Positions 8,571 through 16,928 of a DNA stretch of 64,000 nt are shown piece by piece. The DNA comes from Saccharospirillum salsuginis (GTDB lineage: Bacteria; Pseudomonadota; Gammaproteobacteria; Pseudomonadales; Natronospirillaceae): the NCBI RefSeq assembly GCF_014651855.1, contig NZ_BMXR01000008.1, forward strand, positions 176,198 to 240,197. The letters run 5' to 3'. Within the stretch, counting starts at the first letter, position 1; each line of letters begins with the position of its first letter. The notes beneath the pieces are model-generated. The model did not search any database. It was not told where the DNA came from and worked only from the letters and a program-made list of their open reading frames with translations. The translations under genes were made by a program, and so were the position numbers.

Positions 8571-9059
8571 ATGATCGTCAGAACATTCGAACAAGCCGAT
8601 TTCCCAATGGTCAAAGCGATCTACCAGCAAGGTATAGATACCGGTAACGCCACCTTCCAGCAGCAGGCGAAAGACTGGGAAGAGTGGGATTCATCCCTTC
8701 TGCCGGAATGCCGCCTGGTGGCCGAGCTTGAGGGAGAGATCGTCGGCTGGGCCGCTCTCAGCCCCGTGTCGTCGAGATGCGTTTACGCAGGCGTTGCCGA
8801 GGTCAGCGTTTACGTGTCGACAGCCGCCGCAGGCCAGGGCATTGGCAAGCGGCTGCTGCAACACCTGGTAACCGCGTCCGAGGTAGCCGGAATCTGGACC
8901 TTGCAGGCGGGCATCTTTCCGGAAAACACAGCCAGTATCGCGATTCATGAGAAGAATGGATTCAGGAAGCTGGGGGTACGGCAGCGGCTGGGCAAGATGA
9001 AGGGTCAATGGCGGGACGTGGTTTTTATGGAGCGACGTAGCAACACAGTTGGTGTTTGA
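8571..9059 (+). CDS. GNAT N-acetyltransferase, phosphinothricin acetyltransferase-like
   Basis: 162 residues from the ATG at 8571; a GTG 9 nt upstream is also possible. GNAT fold with the acetyl-CoA loop AAAGQGIGKRLL and the C-terminal HEKNGFRKLG. The order EVSVYVS, AGQGIG, IFPENTASIAIHEKNGF matches the Pat/Bar and YncA group, which acetylates phosphinothricin-like or methionine-sulfone-like amines. It probably shares a transcript with the RDD gene. The substrate is inferred from family only. Confidence 0.85.
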   Translation: MIVRTFEQADFPMVKAIYQQGIDTGNATFQQQAKDWEEWDSSLLPECRLVAELEGEIVGWAALSPVSSRCVYAGVAEVSVYVSTAAAGQGIGKRLLQHLVTASEVAGIWTLQAGIFPENTASIAIHEKNGFRKLGVRQRLGKMKGQWRDVVFMERRSNTVGV

Positions 9060-9064
9060 ATAGT

Positions 9065-9093
9065 AAAAAAAGGCCGCTCTCGAAGGAGCGGCC
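9065..9093 (-). terminator. Rho-independent terminator of sppA
   Basis: Perfect 8-bp stem GGCCGCTC/GAGCGGCC with a 6-nt loop. On the minus strand it is followed by seven T residues (A-run at 9065-9071). It lies 47 nt past the sppA stop, oriented to end that minus-strand transcript, and may also stop the convergent GNAT transcript. Confidence 0.85.
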
Positions 9094-9139
9094 CAGGTTA
9101 CCGGAGGCTGTTTACACATACCCCCGGGCATCCATTTGA

Positions 9140-11578
9140 TCAGGGCGTTAACGACCCCTCAAAATACTCATACGGCAACAGAACCAACGGCTCTCCGCGC
9201 TGTTCTGCCAGGAACTTCAGGTACCGTTGGTTGTACAGGCTGGCGTTGAACAACACCGACGCCCGGTCGTCCGCTTCGATCATGTACAGCAGGTCGTTCC
9301 AGTTGGAGAGGCTGGCATTCGGTTTTTCCACCAGCATGACCTTGTCGCGGTCGGTCAGTCCGGCTTGTTCCCGGGCGGCGTCGATGGCATCGGTCAGGCT
9401 GCCCAGCTCGTCAACTAATCCCACTTCGAGTGCATCGCGGCCGCTGTAGATCCGGCCGGCCGCCAGTTGACGCATCTCGCCTTCGGTCATGCCTCGGGCC
9501 TCGGCGGCCTGGCGGACGAACTCGTCATAGCCTTCGTTGATGAAGTCCATGATGCGGTCGCGTTCTTCGTCCGTCAGGGGGCGATGCGGCAGTGAAATGC
9601 CGAGCGGCAGGCCGATGCCTGCGTTGGCGTCGGCGGAGTCCCCGCGGCTGACGAAGTCGCTGCTCAAACGCAGTTTATCGCCCACACCTTCATCCCACAG
9701 CCGCACGCTGGTCACGCCGATGCTGCCGGTCACGGTATTCGGCGCGGCGATGAGCGTACCGGCATGCATGGAGATCCAGTAACCGCCGGAGGCCGCGAGG
9801 TTGCCCATGGAAACCACAACGGGCTTTTCTTCCTGGGTTTTCTTTACTTCCTGTGCCAGCAGGTCGGCCGCCAGGATGTCGCCCCCGGGGGAGTCGACAC
9901 GCAGCACCACGGCTTTAATGGTGTTGTCTTCGCGCAGTTCGCGAAGGGTCTCGGCCAGTTCGCGGGTGTTCATGCCGTTGTCGGTGGCGGTCATGCCGGT
10001 GGCGTAGAGCACGGCGATTTGGTGAGCCGGGCCCCAGCGGTGGTCGTTGGCGGTACGCATCACGCGCAGGCCATTGGGTTCGACCGTGTCGCGTTTGCCG
10101 CCGGCGATGTCTTCGAGCGTGTCTTCCATGTCGGCGTAGCGGCCCAGCCGGTCCACAACACCGGCCCGCTGCAGCTCACGGGGCGAAAGCACGATGCCAC
10201 GGTCGATCAGATTGTCGAAGTCCGACGCGGACAGGCCACGGCCGTTCTGCATGGAGGTCTGCCAGAGGGCGTAGAAATCGTCGATCAAAGCCTGGCGTTG
10301 TTCGCGGTCAGCTCGGGACATCTCGCTGCGCGAGAGGGATTCGAAAGCGGTTTTGTATTCCAGGTTGCGCAGCTCTTCCACGCCCACGCCCCAGTGGTCG
10401 AGCAGTTCGCCCAGGTAGGTGGTACCGGAGACAAAACCGGGCACGGTCAGGGTGCCGACCGGGTCCATGATCACTTCGTCGGCGGCCGAAGAGAGCAGCA
10501 GTTCGGTCATTTGGCCCCGTTCGATGTACATCACCACCCGTTTGCCGGAGGCACGGAACCCGTCCAGGGCGGTTTTGATTTCCCAGGCCATGGTCGGCGG
10601 CACTTGCATGTTCGTTGAGTTGATGACGATGCCTTCGATGGAGTCATCGATGCGCGCGGCTTCGATGGTGCGCAGTGTGTCCAGCAGGGATTGGCGACGG
10701 TCGAAGAAGCCCAGGGTCTGGTAGGACATGCGGTCGTCGAGGGCCAGTTCCAGGTAGTCGTCGCCGCCTCCAGACCAGGCGTCGAATACGTTGCGGTCCC
10801 AGGAGCCGAGGCGTACGCCGTAGGATTGGTAGGCATCGCCTTCGTTCGGCTGGTGCGACTGCGCGCTGATGCCGCTGTGGCCGAGGCTGACGGCGAAGCC
10901 CAGGGTAACAGTCTCGGTGTCGAAATAGCGGCCGGTGAGGCGCACGCCGGGCATGATTTCCGAGGAGCCGCCGACGGACCAGTTCCCGTCGGCGAAGTCC
11001 TGATCGTTGCCGAGGGCGTAGTCGGCGAAGAGGGTGAGGGCCGGGGTGCCCAGCGGGCGTACCGACAGGTCGACCACGCCTTCGTAGTAGTCGGCATCGG
11101 TGGCGATGGTGCCGGTCAGGCCGAGCGAGGTGTAGCGATTGGGTCGGGTCAGGGTGCCCAGCGTGAAATGCGTGCGCAGGTCCTGGGCGTCGGTATCGCC
11201 CCGGTACCAGCCGATCGACAGCCCGGCCGAGGCATCGTCGGTGCCGCCACCGAAGGATAGTTTGTAGTCGCTGACCTGCCCCGGGCCCCGGTTATCCCGT
11301 CCGAAACTGAAACTGACGCCGGGCCCGGCGAAAATGGCCTGCCAGCGTTGGTCGTCGTACAAAAAGTCGTCGCTGGTCCAGTGCAGGGAGGCGTCGCCGC
11401 CTTTGAGGTAATGCAGACCGGCGGGGTTGTCGTAGCCGTACAGCCCGAAACGCTGGGCGCCGGGCGATGTCATGGAAAATTCGTTGGCCTGGTAGTAGCG
11501 CTTGAAGCCGATGTCTTCGGCGTTCGCCATGGCGGCGGGCAGCAACAGCGCGATGAGTAACGTGGTGCGGTGTGTCAT
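9140..11578 (-). CDS. sppA: S49 signal peptide peptidase with N-terminal barrel-like region
   Basis: 812 residues, about 200 more than E. coli SppA. A cleavable-looking signal peptide (1-20, ending AMANA) replaces the usual membrane anchor. Residues ~21-280 are rich in alternating beta strands with Tyr, Gly and Asp turns, resembling an outer-membrane or porin-like barrel. Then come two S49 domains with the catalytic pair intact: Lys409 (EYKTAFE) and Ser597 (GNLAASGGYW). Family role: cleaving leftover signal peptides or membrane-proximal peptides. The architecture suggests an exported, possibly outer-membrane-attached protease rather than an inner-membrane one (inference). Single gene with its own terminator. 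Confidence 0.85.
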   Translation of the reverse strand: MTHRTTLLIALLLPAAMANAEDIGFKRYYQANEFSMTSPGAQRFGLYGYDNPAGLHYLKGGDASLHWTSDDFLYDDQRWQAIFAGPGVSFSFGRDNRGPGQVSDYKLSFGGGTDDASAGLSIGWYRGDTDAQDLRTHFTLGTLTRPNRYTSLGLTGTIATDADYYEGVVDLSVRPLGTPALTLFADYALGNDQDFADGNWSVGGSSEIMPGVRLTGRYFDTETVTLGFAVSLGHSGISAQSHQPNEGDAYQSYGVRLGSWDRNVFDAWSGGGDDYLELALDDRMSYQTLGFFDRRQSLLDTLRTIEAARIDDSIEGIVINSTNMQVPPTMAWEIKTALDGFRASGKRVVMYIERGQMTELLLSSAADEVIMDPVGTLTVPGFVSGTTYLGELLDHWGVGVEELRNLEYKTAFESLSRSEMSRADREQRQALIDDFYALWQTSMQNGRGLSASDFDNLIDRGIVLSPRELQRAGVVDRLGRYADMEDTLEDIAGGKRDTVEPNGLRVMRTANDHRWGPAHQIAVLYATGMTATDNGMNTRELAETLRELREDNTIKAVVLRVDSPGGDILAADLLAQEVKKTQEEKPVVVSMGNLAASGGYWISMHAGTLIAAPNTVTGSIGVTSVRLWDEGVGDKLRLSSDFVSRGDSADANAGIGLPLGISLPHRPLTDEERDRIMDFINEGYDEFVRQAAEARGMTEGEMRQLAAGRIYSGRDALEVGLVDELGSLTDAIDAAREQAGLTDRDKVMLVEKPNASLSNWNDLLYMIEADDRASVLFNASLYNQRYLKFLAEQRGEPLVLLPYEYFEGSLTP

Positions 11579-11866
11579 GGTATCGATCCTTTAACGAGTG
11601 TGCCTTCCAGTCAGCTCGGCGGAATGCGACGGCCGAAGATACAGGCTCGGCACCATTCTTGGCTGGTTGTGACAGGGCTCGGCAGCATACGGTGGCCGAG
11701 TCTTGTCCTGTAGATACCAAAGTACTGTTCTGGCCGGGGCCGTTCGGGGTGCGCCCGGTCGTGATACAGCCTGAGAATGTCGGCCAGTGTAGGTCAGTCC
11801 ACCGGGCCTGGCTTGGGCCAGAAGTAATGGCGATGGTTCGAGGCTGGGTGCGCTGATGTAACGCTG
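11579..11866. other. Intergenic region upstream of sppA
   Basis: 288 bp holding the sppA promoter (minus strand). No further gene, repeat or clear operator was seen. The DNA turns AT-rich from about 11,930 onward, inside the next small ORF. Confidence 0.4.
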
Positions 11867-12022
11867 ATGTACAAACAGTACATTTACATCAACCCGGATC
11901 ACGAAGAGGTCATTCAGCGCGAGCGAAGACAGCAGTTACCATCACTAGGCTCAATCGCACTTCTTATCTTATTTGTTCTTATATATGCTCTTCCATTTAC
12001 TTATAAAATGACTATATTATAA
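11867..12022 (+). CDS. Possible 51-residue single-pass membrane protein
   Basis: ORF of 51 codons. A charged N-terminus (NPDHEEVIQRERRQQL) is followed by one hydrophobic segment (IALLILFVLIYALPF, about 31-45) and a short basic tail. The positive residues before the segment fit an inserted small membrane protein. The ribosome site is weak. Base composition is AT-rich like the next gene and unlike the neighbourhood, so it could belong to a transferred patch. It ends 5 nt before the toxin stub upstream of the antitoxin gene. Real coding status is uncertain. Confidence 0.4.
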   Translation: MYKQYIYINPDHEEVIQRERRQQLPSLGSIALLILFVLIYALPFTYKMTIL

Positions 12023-12026
12023 GCGA

Positions 12027-12062
12027 ATGAACGATATACACTGGTCAAAGAAAGCGAGATGA
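12027..12062 (+). pseudogene. Eleven-codon stub of a HigB/RelE-type toxin
   Basis: Reading from the ATG at 12027 gives MNDIHWSKKAR and then a stop that overlaps the antitoxin start (ATGA). The peptide matches the usual N-terminus of HigB/RelE toxins (short beta strand, then WSKKAxKQL). The order toxin then antitoxin, with overlap, is the HigBA arrangement. The rest of the toxin (~80-100 codons) is absent, as after an internal deletion that kept translational coupling. Confidence 0.45.
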
Positions 12063-12394
12063 AAGCACCTACTGACGTCCAGATTATTCACCAAGGCGGA
12101 GAGCCCGCCTTCGCTGTCATACCTTATGAGCAATACTTGGAATTGCTCGCACATGAGAAGGGTGAAGCTTATGTTCCCCATGAGGTAGTAGGGCTCCAAA
12201 TCAAGAAAGGACTCAGTTTGATTGCTGCTTGGCGAGTTTATAAAGGCCTTAACCAGAAGCAACTCGCTGATCGGATGGGGGTCACTCAACCTGCTATCGC
12301 TCAGATTGAGAAGGCTGGAGTTAAAGCGCAAGCAAAAACTCTCCAAAAGGTTGCGGATGCTTTGGGAGTGAGGCTTGATCAAATAACAAAGTAA
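12059..12394 (+). CDS. HigA-like Xre antitoxin, apparently orphaned
   Basis: 111 residues. The N-terminal part (1-40) has the PAFAVIPYEQYLEL pattern found in Phd-like or HigA-associated leaders, followed by an Xre helix-turn-helix (about 53-108) with LNQKQLADRMGVTQPAIAQIE. Function in the family: DNA-binding antitoxin that represses its own operon. No full toxin gene is next to it; only an 11-codon stub overlaps the start. AT-rich compared with flanking genes, consistent with transfer. It may act as a solitary repressor or protect against related toxins (inference). Confidence 0.8.
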   Translation: MKAPTDVQIIHQGGEPAFAVIPYEQYLELLAHEKGEAYVPHEVVGLQIKKGLSLIAAWRVYKGLNQKQLADRMGVTQPAIAQIEKAGVKAQAKTLQKVADALGVRLDQITK

Positions 12395-12498
12395 AGGTAT
12401 ATCCTTGCGGCAGTTGGGTTTTGATGCGAGGGCCGAGTCGGATAGGATGGAGGCTTTAGCGGGCAATAACGATAGGTCATTAACTTAAGGGAATGCCC

Positions 12499-12948
12499 AT
12501 GTCACCGGTATTATTTTTTCGACTGAGTTTATTGGCGCCTGTGCTTCTGCCAATACTCTTACTCTTCACCGGCCCCGAGGGTCCGGCTGCTTTTCTCATG
12601 CTTGCTCTGGTGTTCGGTGGCCCTGCCTATCTGTTCCTGGCCCTCCTCTTGTACCGCTGGATCGGTCGAAGGCATTCAACAGGAAGCATTCGCAGATTGG
12701 TCTTTTTGAGTCCTATCATTTTTGTGCCCATCGAAGCCGTGTTTATGACGCTGTTAATGTTGTTCGTGGAAAGCAATCAGATTCATTTAATCGAGATAGC
12801 CTATATGATAATGGTGTTTTCCGGGTATTCCCTTTTGGTGGGTTATATCTACGTCGTACTGGTAAGCTTCACTTCAATAGCGTTGGAGTGGTTTGGGTGG
12901 TTGTCGGAAGAGGAATCGGGGACTGTACAACGCCACACTAATTGTTAA
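12499..12948 (+). CDS. Small four-helix membrane protein of unknown function
   Basis: 149 residues from the ATG at 12499, which is better spaced from AAGGGA than the ATG at 12493. About four hydrophobic segments (7-26, 30-52, 68-92 and 102-128). I do not recognise a family. The gene lies beside the duplicated block; its last codons coincide with the start of the 840-bp-spaced direct repeat, so its 3' end may have been formed by that rearrangement. Confidence 0.6.
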   Translation: MSPVLFFRLSLLAPVLLPILLLFTGPEGPAAFLMLALVFGGPAYLFLALLLYRWIGRRHSTGSIRRLVFLSPIIFVPIEAVFMTLLMLFVESNQIHLIEIAYMIMVFSGYSLLVGYIYVVLVSFTSIALEWFGWLSEEESGTVQRHTNC

Positions 12949-13037
12949 AGTAGTACTTGCCCGACGAAGTTTGGCCATTCAGCCGTCCGATCGCCAGTGT
13001 TCGGTAATATCAGCGATGACTGCGCAGTCTCGCTGAT
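12921..13037 (+). repeat. Direct repeat, copy 1 (partner at 13761)
   Basis: About 117 bp nearly identical to 13761-13877, offset by exactly 840 bp. It covers the sequence just upstream of the full membrane-protein gene at 13921. It marks the left edge of a tandem duplication whose first copy has decayed. Confidence 0.9.
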
Positions 13038-13263
13038 CTCGGCAGTTCAACCATCCCTAGCACTCCCTGGCCAGCACGCTGGAACCCTGTGCGGTTCAGT
13101 AAGACGGAAACATCGTATTTAGCTTTGGTGCCGTGGGGTTCGTGATTCTTCTGCCGATATAGAAATCGGTACATTTCATGCGCTATTACCCGCGCTGGCA
13201 TAGCTATACCTCGCCCAGGCAGACGCCCTGCGCGCCTCGGGCGGCGACCCGTCAGTGGCCTTG
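13038..13263 (+). pseudogene. Decayed copy of the membrane-protein gene at 13921
   Basis: Fragments align in order with the intact gene: one matches around 14106-14165 (CACTCCCTGGCCA), the next matches about 14325-14480 (GGTTCGTGAT, TATACCTCGCCCAGG, CTGCGCGCCTCGGGCGGCGA). The start region and the middle are deleted and indels break the frame. With the direct repeat upstream, this is an old tandem duplicate that has lost function. Confidence 0.85.
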
Positions 13264-13363
13264 ATTTGTGTGGCACAATCGGACGGTTGGTGGCCGTTTC
13301 GACCATGCCTGTTGGGCGGGAGGTGCGATAGTATCTTGGAAAACCCACTTAAGGAGACATCGA

Positions 13364-13720
13364 ATGTTGCAATGCCAGTGCCTGAAAATACCGGTAAAAC
13401 CGGAAAAGACCGAGACTCTATTAGCCTGGATCGGGAATTTGAAAGATCGGAAGGACGAGGTGTTGGAGGCGTTGTCTTCCGAAGGGATCAATGACGAAGC
13501 CGTGTTCGTTTCACAGGAAGGCGATCGGCATTTCCTGTATTTGTATTCCAGGTCTGAAGATCTTGAGGCGGCTGCCATGGCTTTTCAACAATCCAATTTG
13601 GCGGTGGATGTGGAATTCAAATCCATTTTGGCGGAGTGTCTTGATTTCCCTTCGGCCCTGGCGCTGAATCCGGTATTTTATGCGGACGGACGGGAACGGT
13701 CGGTCGTGTGTCACCCCTGA
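13364..13720 (+). CDS. DUF6176-like small protein
   Basis: 118 residues from the ATG at 13364, preceded by AAGGAGA with ideal spacing. Soluble, with a ferredoxin-like or dabb-like pattern: a first strand (CQCLKIPVKPEKTETLLAWI), a helix with charged residues, then DEAVFVSQEGDRHFLYLY. This resembles DUF6176 proteins, which have no known activity. It sits between the decayed and intact copies of the membrane gene, so it was present in the block when the duplication formed or was inserted later. Confidence 0.6.
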   Translation: MLQCQCLKIPVKPEKTETLLAWIGNLKDRKDEVLEALSSEGINDEAVFVSQEGDRHFLYLYSRSEDLEAAAMAFQQSNLAVDVEFKSILAECLDFPSALALNPVFYADGRERSVVCHP

Positions 13721-13760
13721 CTCGGCCATTCAAGGATGGGAAGCTATCCCTTGATGCCGG

Positions 13761-13877
13761 GCTGTACAAAGCCATTGTAATTGTTAAAGTAGTCCTTGCC
13801 CGACGAAGTTTGGCCATTCAGCCGTCCGATCGCCAGTGTTCGGTACTATCAGCGATGACTGATCAGTCTCGCTGATT
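13761..13877 (+). repeat. Direct repeat, copy 2
   Basis: Partner of 12921-13037, differing at a few positions. It forms the leader of the intact gene at 13921, so the likely promoter and leader were duplicated together with the gene. Confidence 0.9.
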
Positions 13878-13920
13878 ACGACGAATCAAGCCCAACACAA
13901 CGGAACAGGCAGGGAATCTC

Positions 13921-14583
13921 ATGGTGGATGAACAGACCCCGTCGTCACCGGGCGATACTATGCCCAAGGATATGAATTTCCAACCCTCTATTGATGCTTT
14001 GGAGCGGCGAGCCGCCCGCGCGCGACGAACCATGCTGATGGTCGGGGCGGTGCTGATCGCTGTCATCATGTCGCTGTTCGTGTTTATCGTCTTTCAGCTC
14101 CAGGCTCCCGAGGTGTTCAACCTCTCCAAGCACTCCCTGGCCAATACGCTGGAAACCCGAGCGGCGCAACTGGTTGATTTACTGGTCGATATCGACGAAG
14201 AAGGCGAAAGCACCGAAGCCGAACTGCAGGCCCAGTTGGACGACACCATCGCGCTGATCAGTGAATTCAACACGAGTACGGGGACATCCGACAAAGCCAC
14301 GGCCGGTATTGCGGATTCGTTGTCCACCATCGCGTTTAGCTTTGGCGCTGTGGGGTTCGTGATCCTGCTGATTCAGATATCGGTACAGTTCATGCGCTAC
14401 TACGCACGCCTGGCCGAGCTATACCTCGCCCAGGCCGATGCCCTGCGCGCCTCGGGCGGCGACCCGTCGGTCGCCTTCGAGTTTATCCAGCACTTCTCGC
14501 CGGCCAGTGTAGAGCTTGGCAAAGCACCGGCTAGCGTCTATGAAAAGGCGCTGGAGACGATATCGTCGGTGTATAAGCGGTAA
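13921..14583 (+). CDS. Two-helix membrane protein of unknown function
   Basis: 220 residues. A cytoplasmic N-terminus with basic residues (LERRAARARRT) precedes membrane segment 1 (about 38-60). Then comes an acidic periplasmic helical stretch (about 65-135, DIDEEGESTEAELQAQLDD), membrane segment 2 (about 137-160) and a soluble tail. The topology recalls a sensor or scaffold without an output domain. I recognise no family. An alternative ATG lies at 13960. A broken copy lies about 900 bp upstream. Confidence 0.65.
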   Translation: MVDEQTPSSPGDTMPKDMNFQPSIDALERRAARARRTMLMVGAVLIAVIMSLFVFIVFQLQAPEVFNLSKHSLANTLETRAAQLVDLLVDIDEEGESTEAELQAQLDDTIALISEFNTSTGTSDKATAGIADSLSTIAFSFGAVGFVILLIQISVQFMRYYARLAELYLAQADALRASGGDPSVAFEFIQHFSPASVELGKAPASVYEKALETISSVYKR

Positions 14584-14682
14584 CCGCGCCAGCTTTATGA
14601 AATCCAATCGGAGAGCTGCAGCTCGACCTGTACAGGAGTGTAGAAGACAAAATGAATCAAGATGCCACGTCGGTAAAAGTGA

Positions 14683-15165
14683 ATGGTCGATCGAAAAGAG
14701 ATTGAAGTCCGAGTCAGAAGAGCGGTCCAGGCTGACAAAGATACATTGTCTACTTTGTGCATCACTGTATGGGTCGATACATACTGCATTGATGGGGTCG
14801 AGCCCAACCTAGCGGACTATGTGCTATCTGCCTACTCGCCCACCAGATTGGCGCAAACCATTGAAGAGAAACACGTTTTTGTAGCCGAACACGCAGGTGG
14901 AGTCATCGGTTTGGCGGTTTTCGACTCTGACACAGGCGAGATAGAGACGCTCTATGTCTTGCCCCGGTTTCAAGGTAAACGGGCGGGATGCCTATTGCTG
15001 AGCGCGATTCAATCCGGTTACAAGGGACCGGTATTCCTGACTTGCTGGGAAAAGAACGTACCGGCGATTCAGTTCTATAAACAGAATGGGTTTATCGAAA
15101 CAGGTGAGGCGTTCTTTGAATTGGACGGTCAGGTTCACAGAAATATTGAACTGTCTGTTCTTTAA
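14683..15165 (+). CDS. GNAT-family N-acetyltransferase
   Basis: 160 residues. GNAT core with IETLYVLPRFQGKRAG (beta 4 and the acetyl-CoA loop, with RFQGKRAG standing in for the usual Q/RxxGxG/A) and NVPAIQFYKQNGFIETGEAFF at the C-terminus. The substrate is unknown. Single gene, about 100 nt after the membrane-protein gene. Confidence 0.8.
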   Translation: MVDRKEIEVRVRRAVQADKDTLSTLCITVWVDTYCIDGVEPNLADYVLSAYSPTRLAQTIEEKHVFVAEHAGGVIGLAVFDSDTGEIETLYVLPRFQGKRAGCLLLSAIQSGYKGPVFLTCWEKNVPAIQFYKQNGFIETGEAFFELDGQVHRNIELSVL

Positions 15166-15265
15166 GCTAAAAGTCACAAACGGGATATCGAACGAAAACC
15201 CGGTCAATGCGAACCGTAATGGTTTACATCCCATGGCTCATTGTCGGGTATAGGAGGGATCTTTG

Positions 15266-15973
15266 TTGAAACTGGACCACGTTGTACTGCACAGTGACGG
15301 TACGGCGCATGTAGAGGACCTAAAGGAAACGCTTCAGTCAGCCGGTATTCCTTACGAGCCATCGTGGGGCAAGAAAGCCCGGGGCTTTCGGATCTCCAAT
15401 ATCTGGATCGGGCGTCAGTATTTCGAGATCGTGGAGATCCACAGCGACGACAATCTCTGGCAACCGCAATGGGCCGACCGGCATCGTGAAGGCGAGCGTG
15501 GTACATTCTGTCTCTTCTTGAAGGTTGATCGAAACATCGATGACGTATATCGCCAATTGGTCGATAGCGGGGTAGAGGCTACGGCGCCCGAACGAACCCG
15601 GTTCAAATGGTTGTTTGGCTTGCTTGAAAAGAAATTGCCCTGGCGGTTCATTACGCTTCCTAAAATCCCGGGGACGGATATCGAGCTGGGCATTATCGAA
15701 TACGATGAAGGCGCGGAGCGGAAATTCGAGCCCTTTATGGTGCCCAATGGCACCGAAGTTGGGTTGACGGGGCTATCCAACCCTGTGATTCAGTCATTCC
15801 ACTCCGATCTGGCCGAACAGTGGTTGGCACAGATTCAAACAGCTATCGGGGAACCCTTGCCGATAGCCGTTGTGGCGCGGACGAGTGATGAAGCGTTGCA
15901 TTTGACGGTGGAGTCCAGCGCCGGGGCGACGTTCACCGGTGCCGCGTTTTCCGACGTGACGCTGTCTCCCTAG
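15266..15973 (+). CDS. Glyoxalase-like (VOC superfamily) protein with TTG start
   Basis: 235 residues. GGAGGG at 15253-15258 points to a TTG start at 15266 (or 15263); no ATG fits. It begins LKLDHVVLHSDG, the first strand and metal-site His of vicinal-oxygen-chelate proteins, with FEIVEIH later. Similar to Glyoxalase_3-type hypothetical proteins. Metal-dependent chemistry is possible but the reaction is unknown. The C-terminal 70 residues are poorly conserved in character. Confidence 0.6.
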   Translation: MKLDHVVLHSDGTAHVEDLKETLQSAGIPYEPSWGKKARGFRISNIWIGRQYFEIVEIHSDDNLWQPQWADRHREGERGTFCLFLKVDRNIDDVYRQLVDSGVEATAPERTRFKWLFGLLEKKLPWRFITLPKIPGTDIELGIIEYDEGAERKFEPFMVPNGTEVGLTGLSNPVIQSFHSDLAEQWLAQIQTAIGEPLPIAVVARTSDEALHLTVESSAGATFTGAAFSDVTLSP

Positions 15974-16015
15974 CCGGTGTAACCTAGGCGTTCTTTCGTC
16001 CTTCGAGAGGAACCC

Positions 16016-16921
16016 ATGCCACTGCTTTATTACCTGGCCCCGCTGGGCACTGTGCTGATTTGGTCCGGCAATATGACCATCAACCAGCTTACCGTCGGCT
16101 CCATCGCCCCGAGCAGCATCGCATTCCTGCGCTGGTTGCTGGCCTGGGCGGTGATGACGCCGTTTGTGTTGCCCCAGGCCTGGAAGTACCGCGACACCTT
16201 GCGCCGGCACTGGTTCAAGCTGGCCGTGCTCGGGGCCTTGGGCATGGCCTTGTGGCAAGGCCTGGCCTATGTGGCGGCGGAGACCACGTCGGCCACGAAC
16301 ATGGGCATTCTGGCGGCCATGGTGCCCCTGCTGACCGTGTTGCTCAGCGCCTTGGTCCTGCGGGAGCCGCCGACTCTGGGCGGTGTGGTGGGTGGTGTTA
16401 TCGCCCTGGTGGGGGTGGCGGTATTGCTCGGGCAGGGCAATCCGTTGTCGTTGTTGCAGTTGGAGGTGTCTCCGGGGGATGCGCTTATGGTGGTCGCGGC
16501 GACCTGTTATGCACTCTACGGCGTCATGCTCAAGCGCTGGCCGTTCGATCTGCCGCCCTGGGTGTTGCTGTACGGCCAGGTCTGTTGCGCGGTGGTGATC
16601 CTGCTGCCGGTGTATCTGCTGGGGCCGATGACGCCGGTGGACGCGCAGAACATCGGGCTGATCCTATACGCGGGCATTCCGGCATCCATCATCACGACGT
16701 TCCTGTGGATGCGGGCCATCCGACAGATCGGCGCCAGCCAGGCGAGCATCTTCATCAACCTGATGCCGGTGTTCAGCGCGCTCATCGCCATGATGCTCCT
16801 CGGTGAACGGGTGGCGCTGTTCCACCTGACCGGCGGTTTTCTGGTGTTGATCGGTGTAATCATGGCGCAGACGCTGACGCGGCCGTTCCGAAGCATTCTC
16901 GGCAAGGCCCGTGAAGCCTGA
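16016..16921 (+). CDS. EamA/DMT-family transporter
   Basis: 301 residues with ten predicted membrane helices in two EamA repeats (about 5-140 and 155-290). Typical signatures include SSIAFLRWLLAW in repeat 1 and ASQASIFINLMPVFSALIAMMLLGE in repeat 2. Inner-membrane exporter of metabolites or amino acids by family; the cargo is unknown. It converges with the next gene, 7 nt apart. Confidence 0.9.
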   Translation: MPLLYYLAPLGTVLIWSGNMTINQLTVGSIAPSSIAFLRWLLAWAVMTPFVLPQAWKYRDTLRRHWFKLAVLGALGMALWQGLAYVAAETTSATNMGILAAMVPLLTVLLSALVLREPPTLGGVVGGVIALVGVAVLLGQGNPLSLLQLEVSPGDALMVVAATCYALYGVMLKRWPFDLPPWVLLYGQVCCAVVILLPVYLLGPMTPVDAQNIGLILYAGIPASIITTFLWMRAIRQIGASQASIFINLMPVFSALIAMMLLGERVALFHLTGGFLVLIGVIMAQTLTRPFRSILGKAREA

Positions 16922-16928
16922 GACCCGG

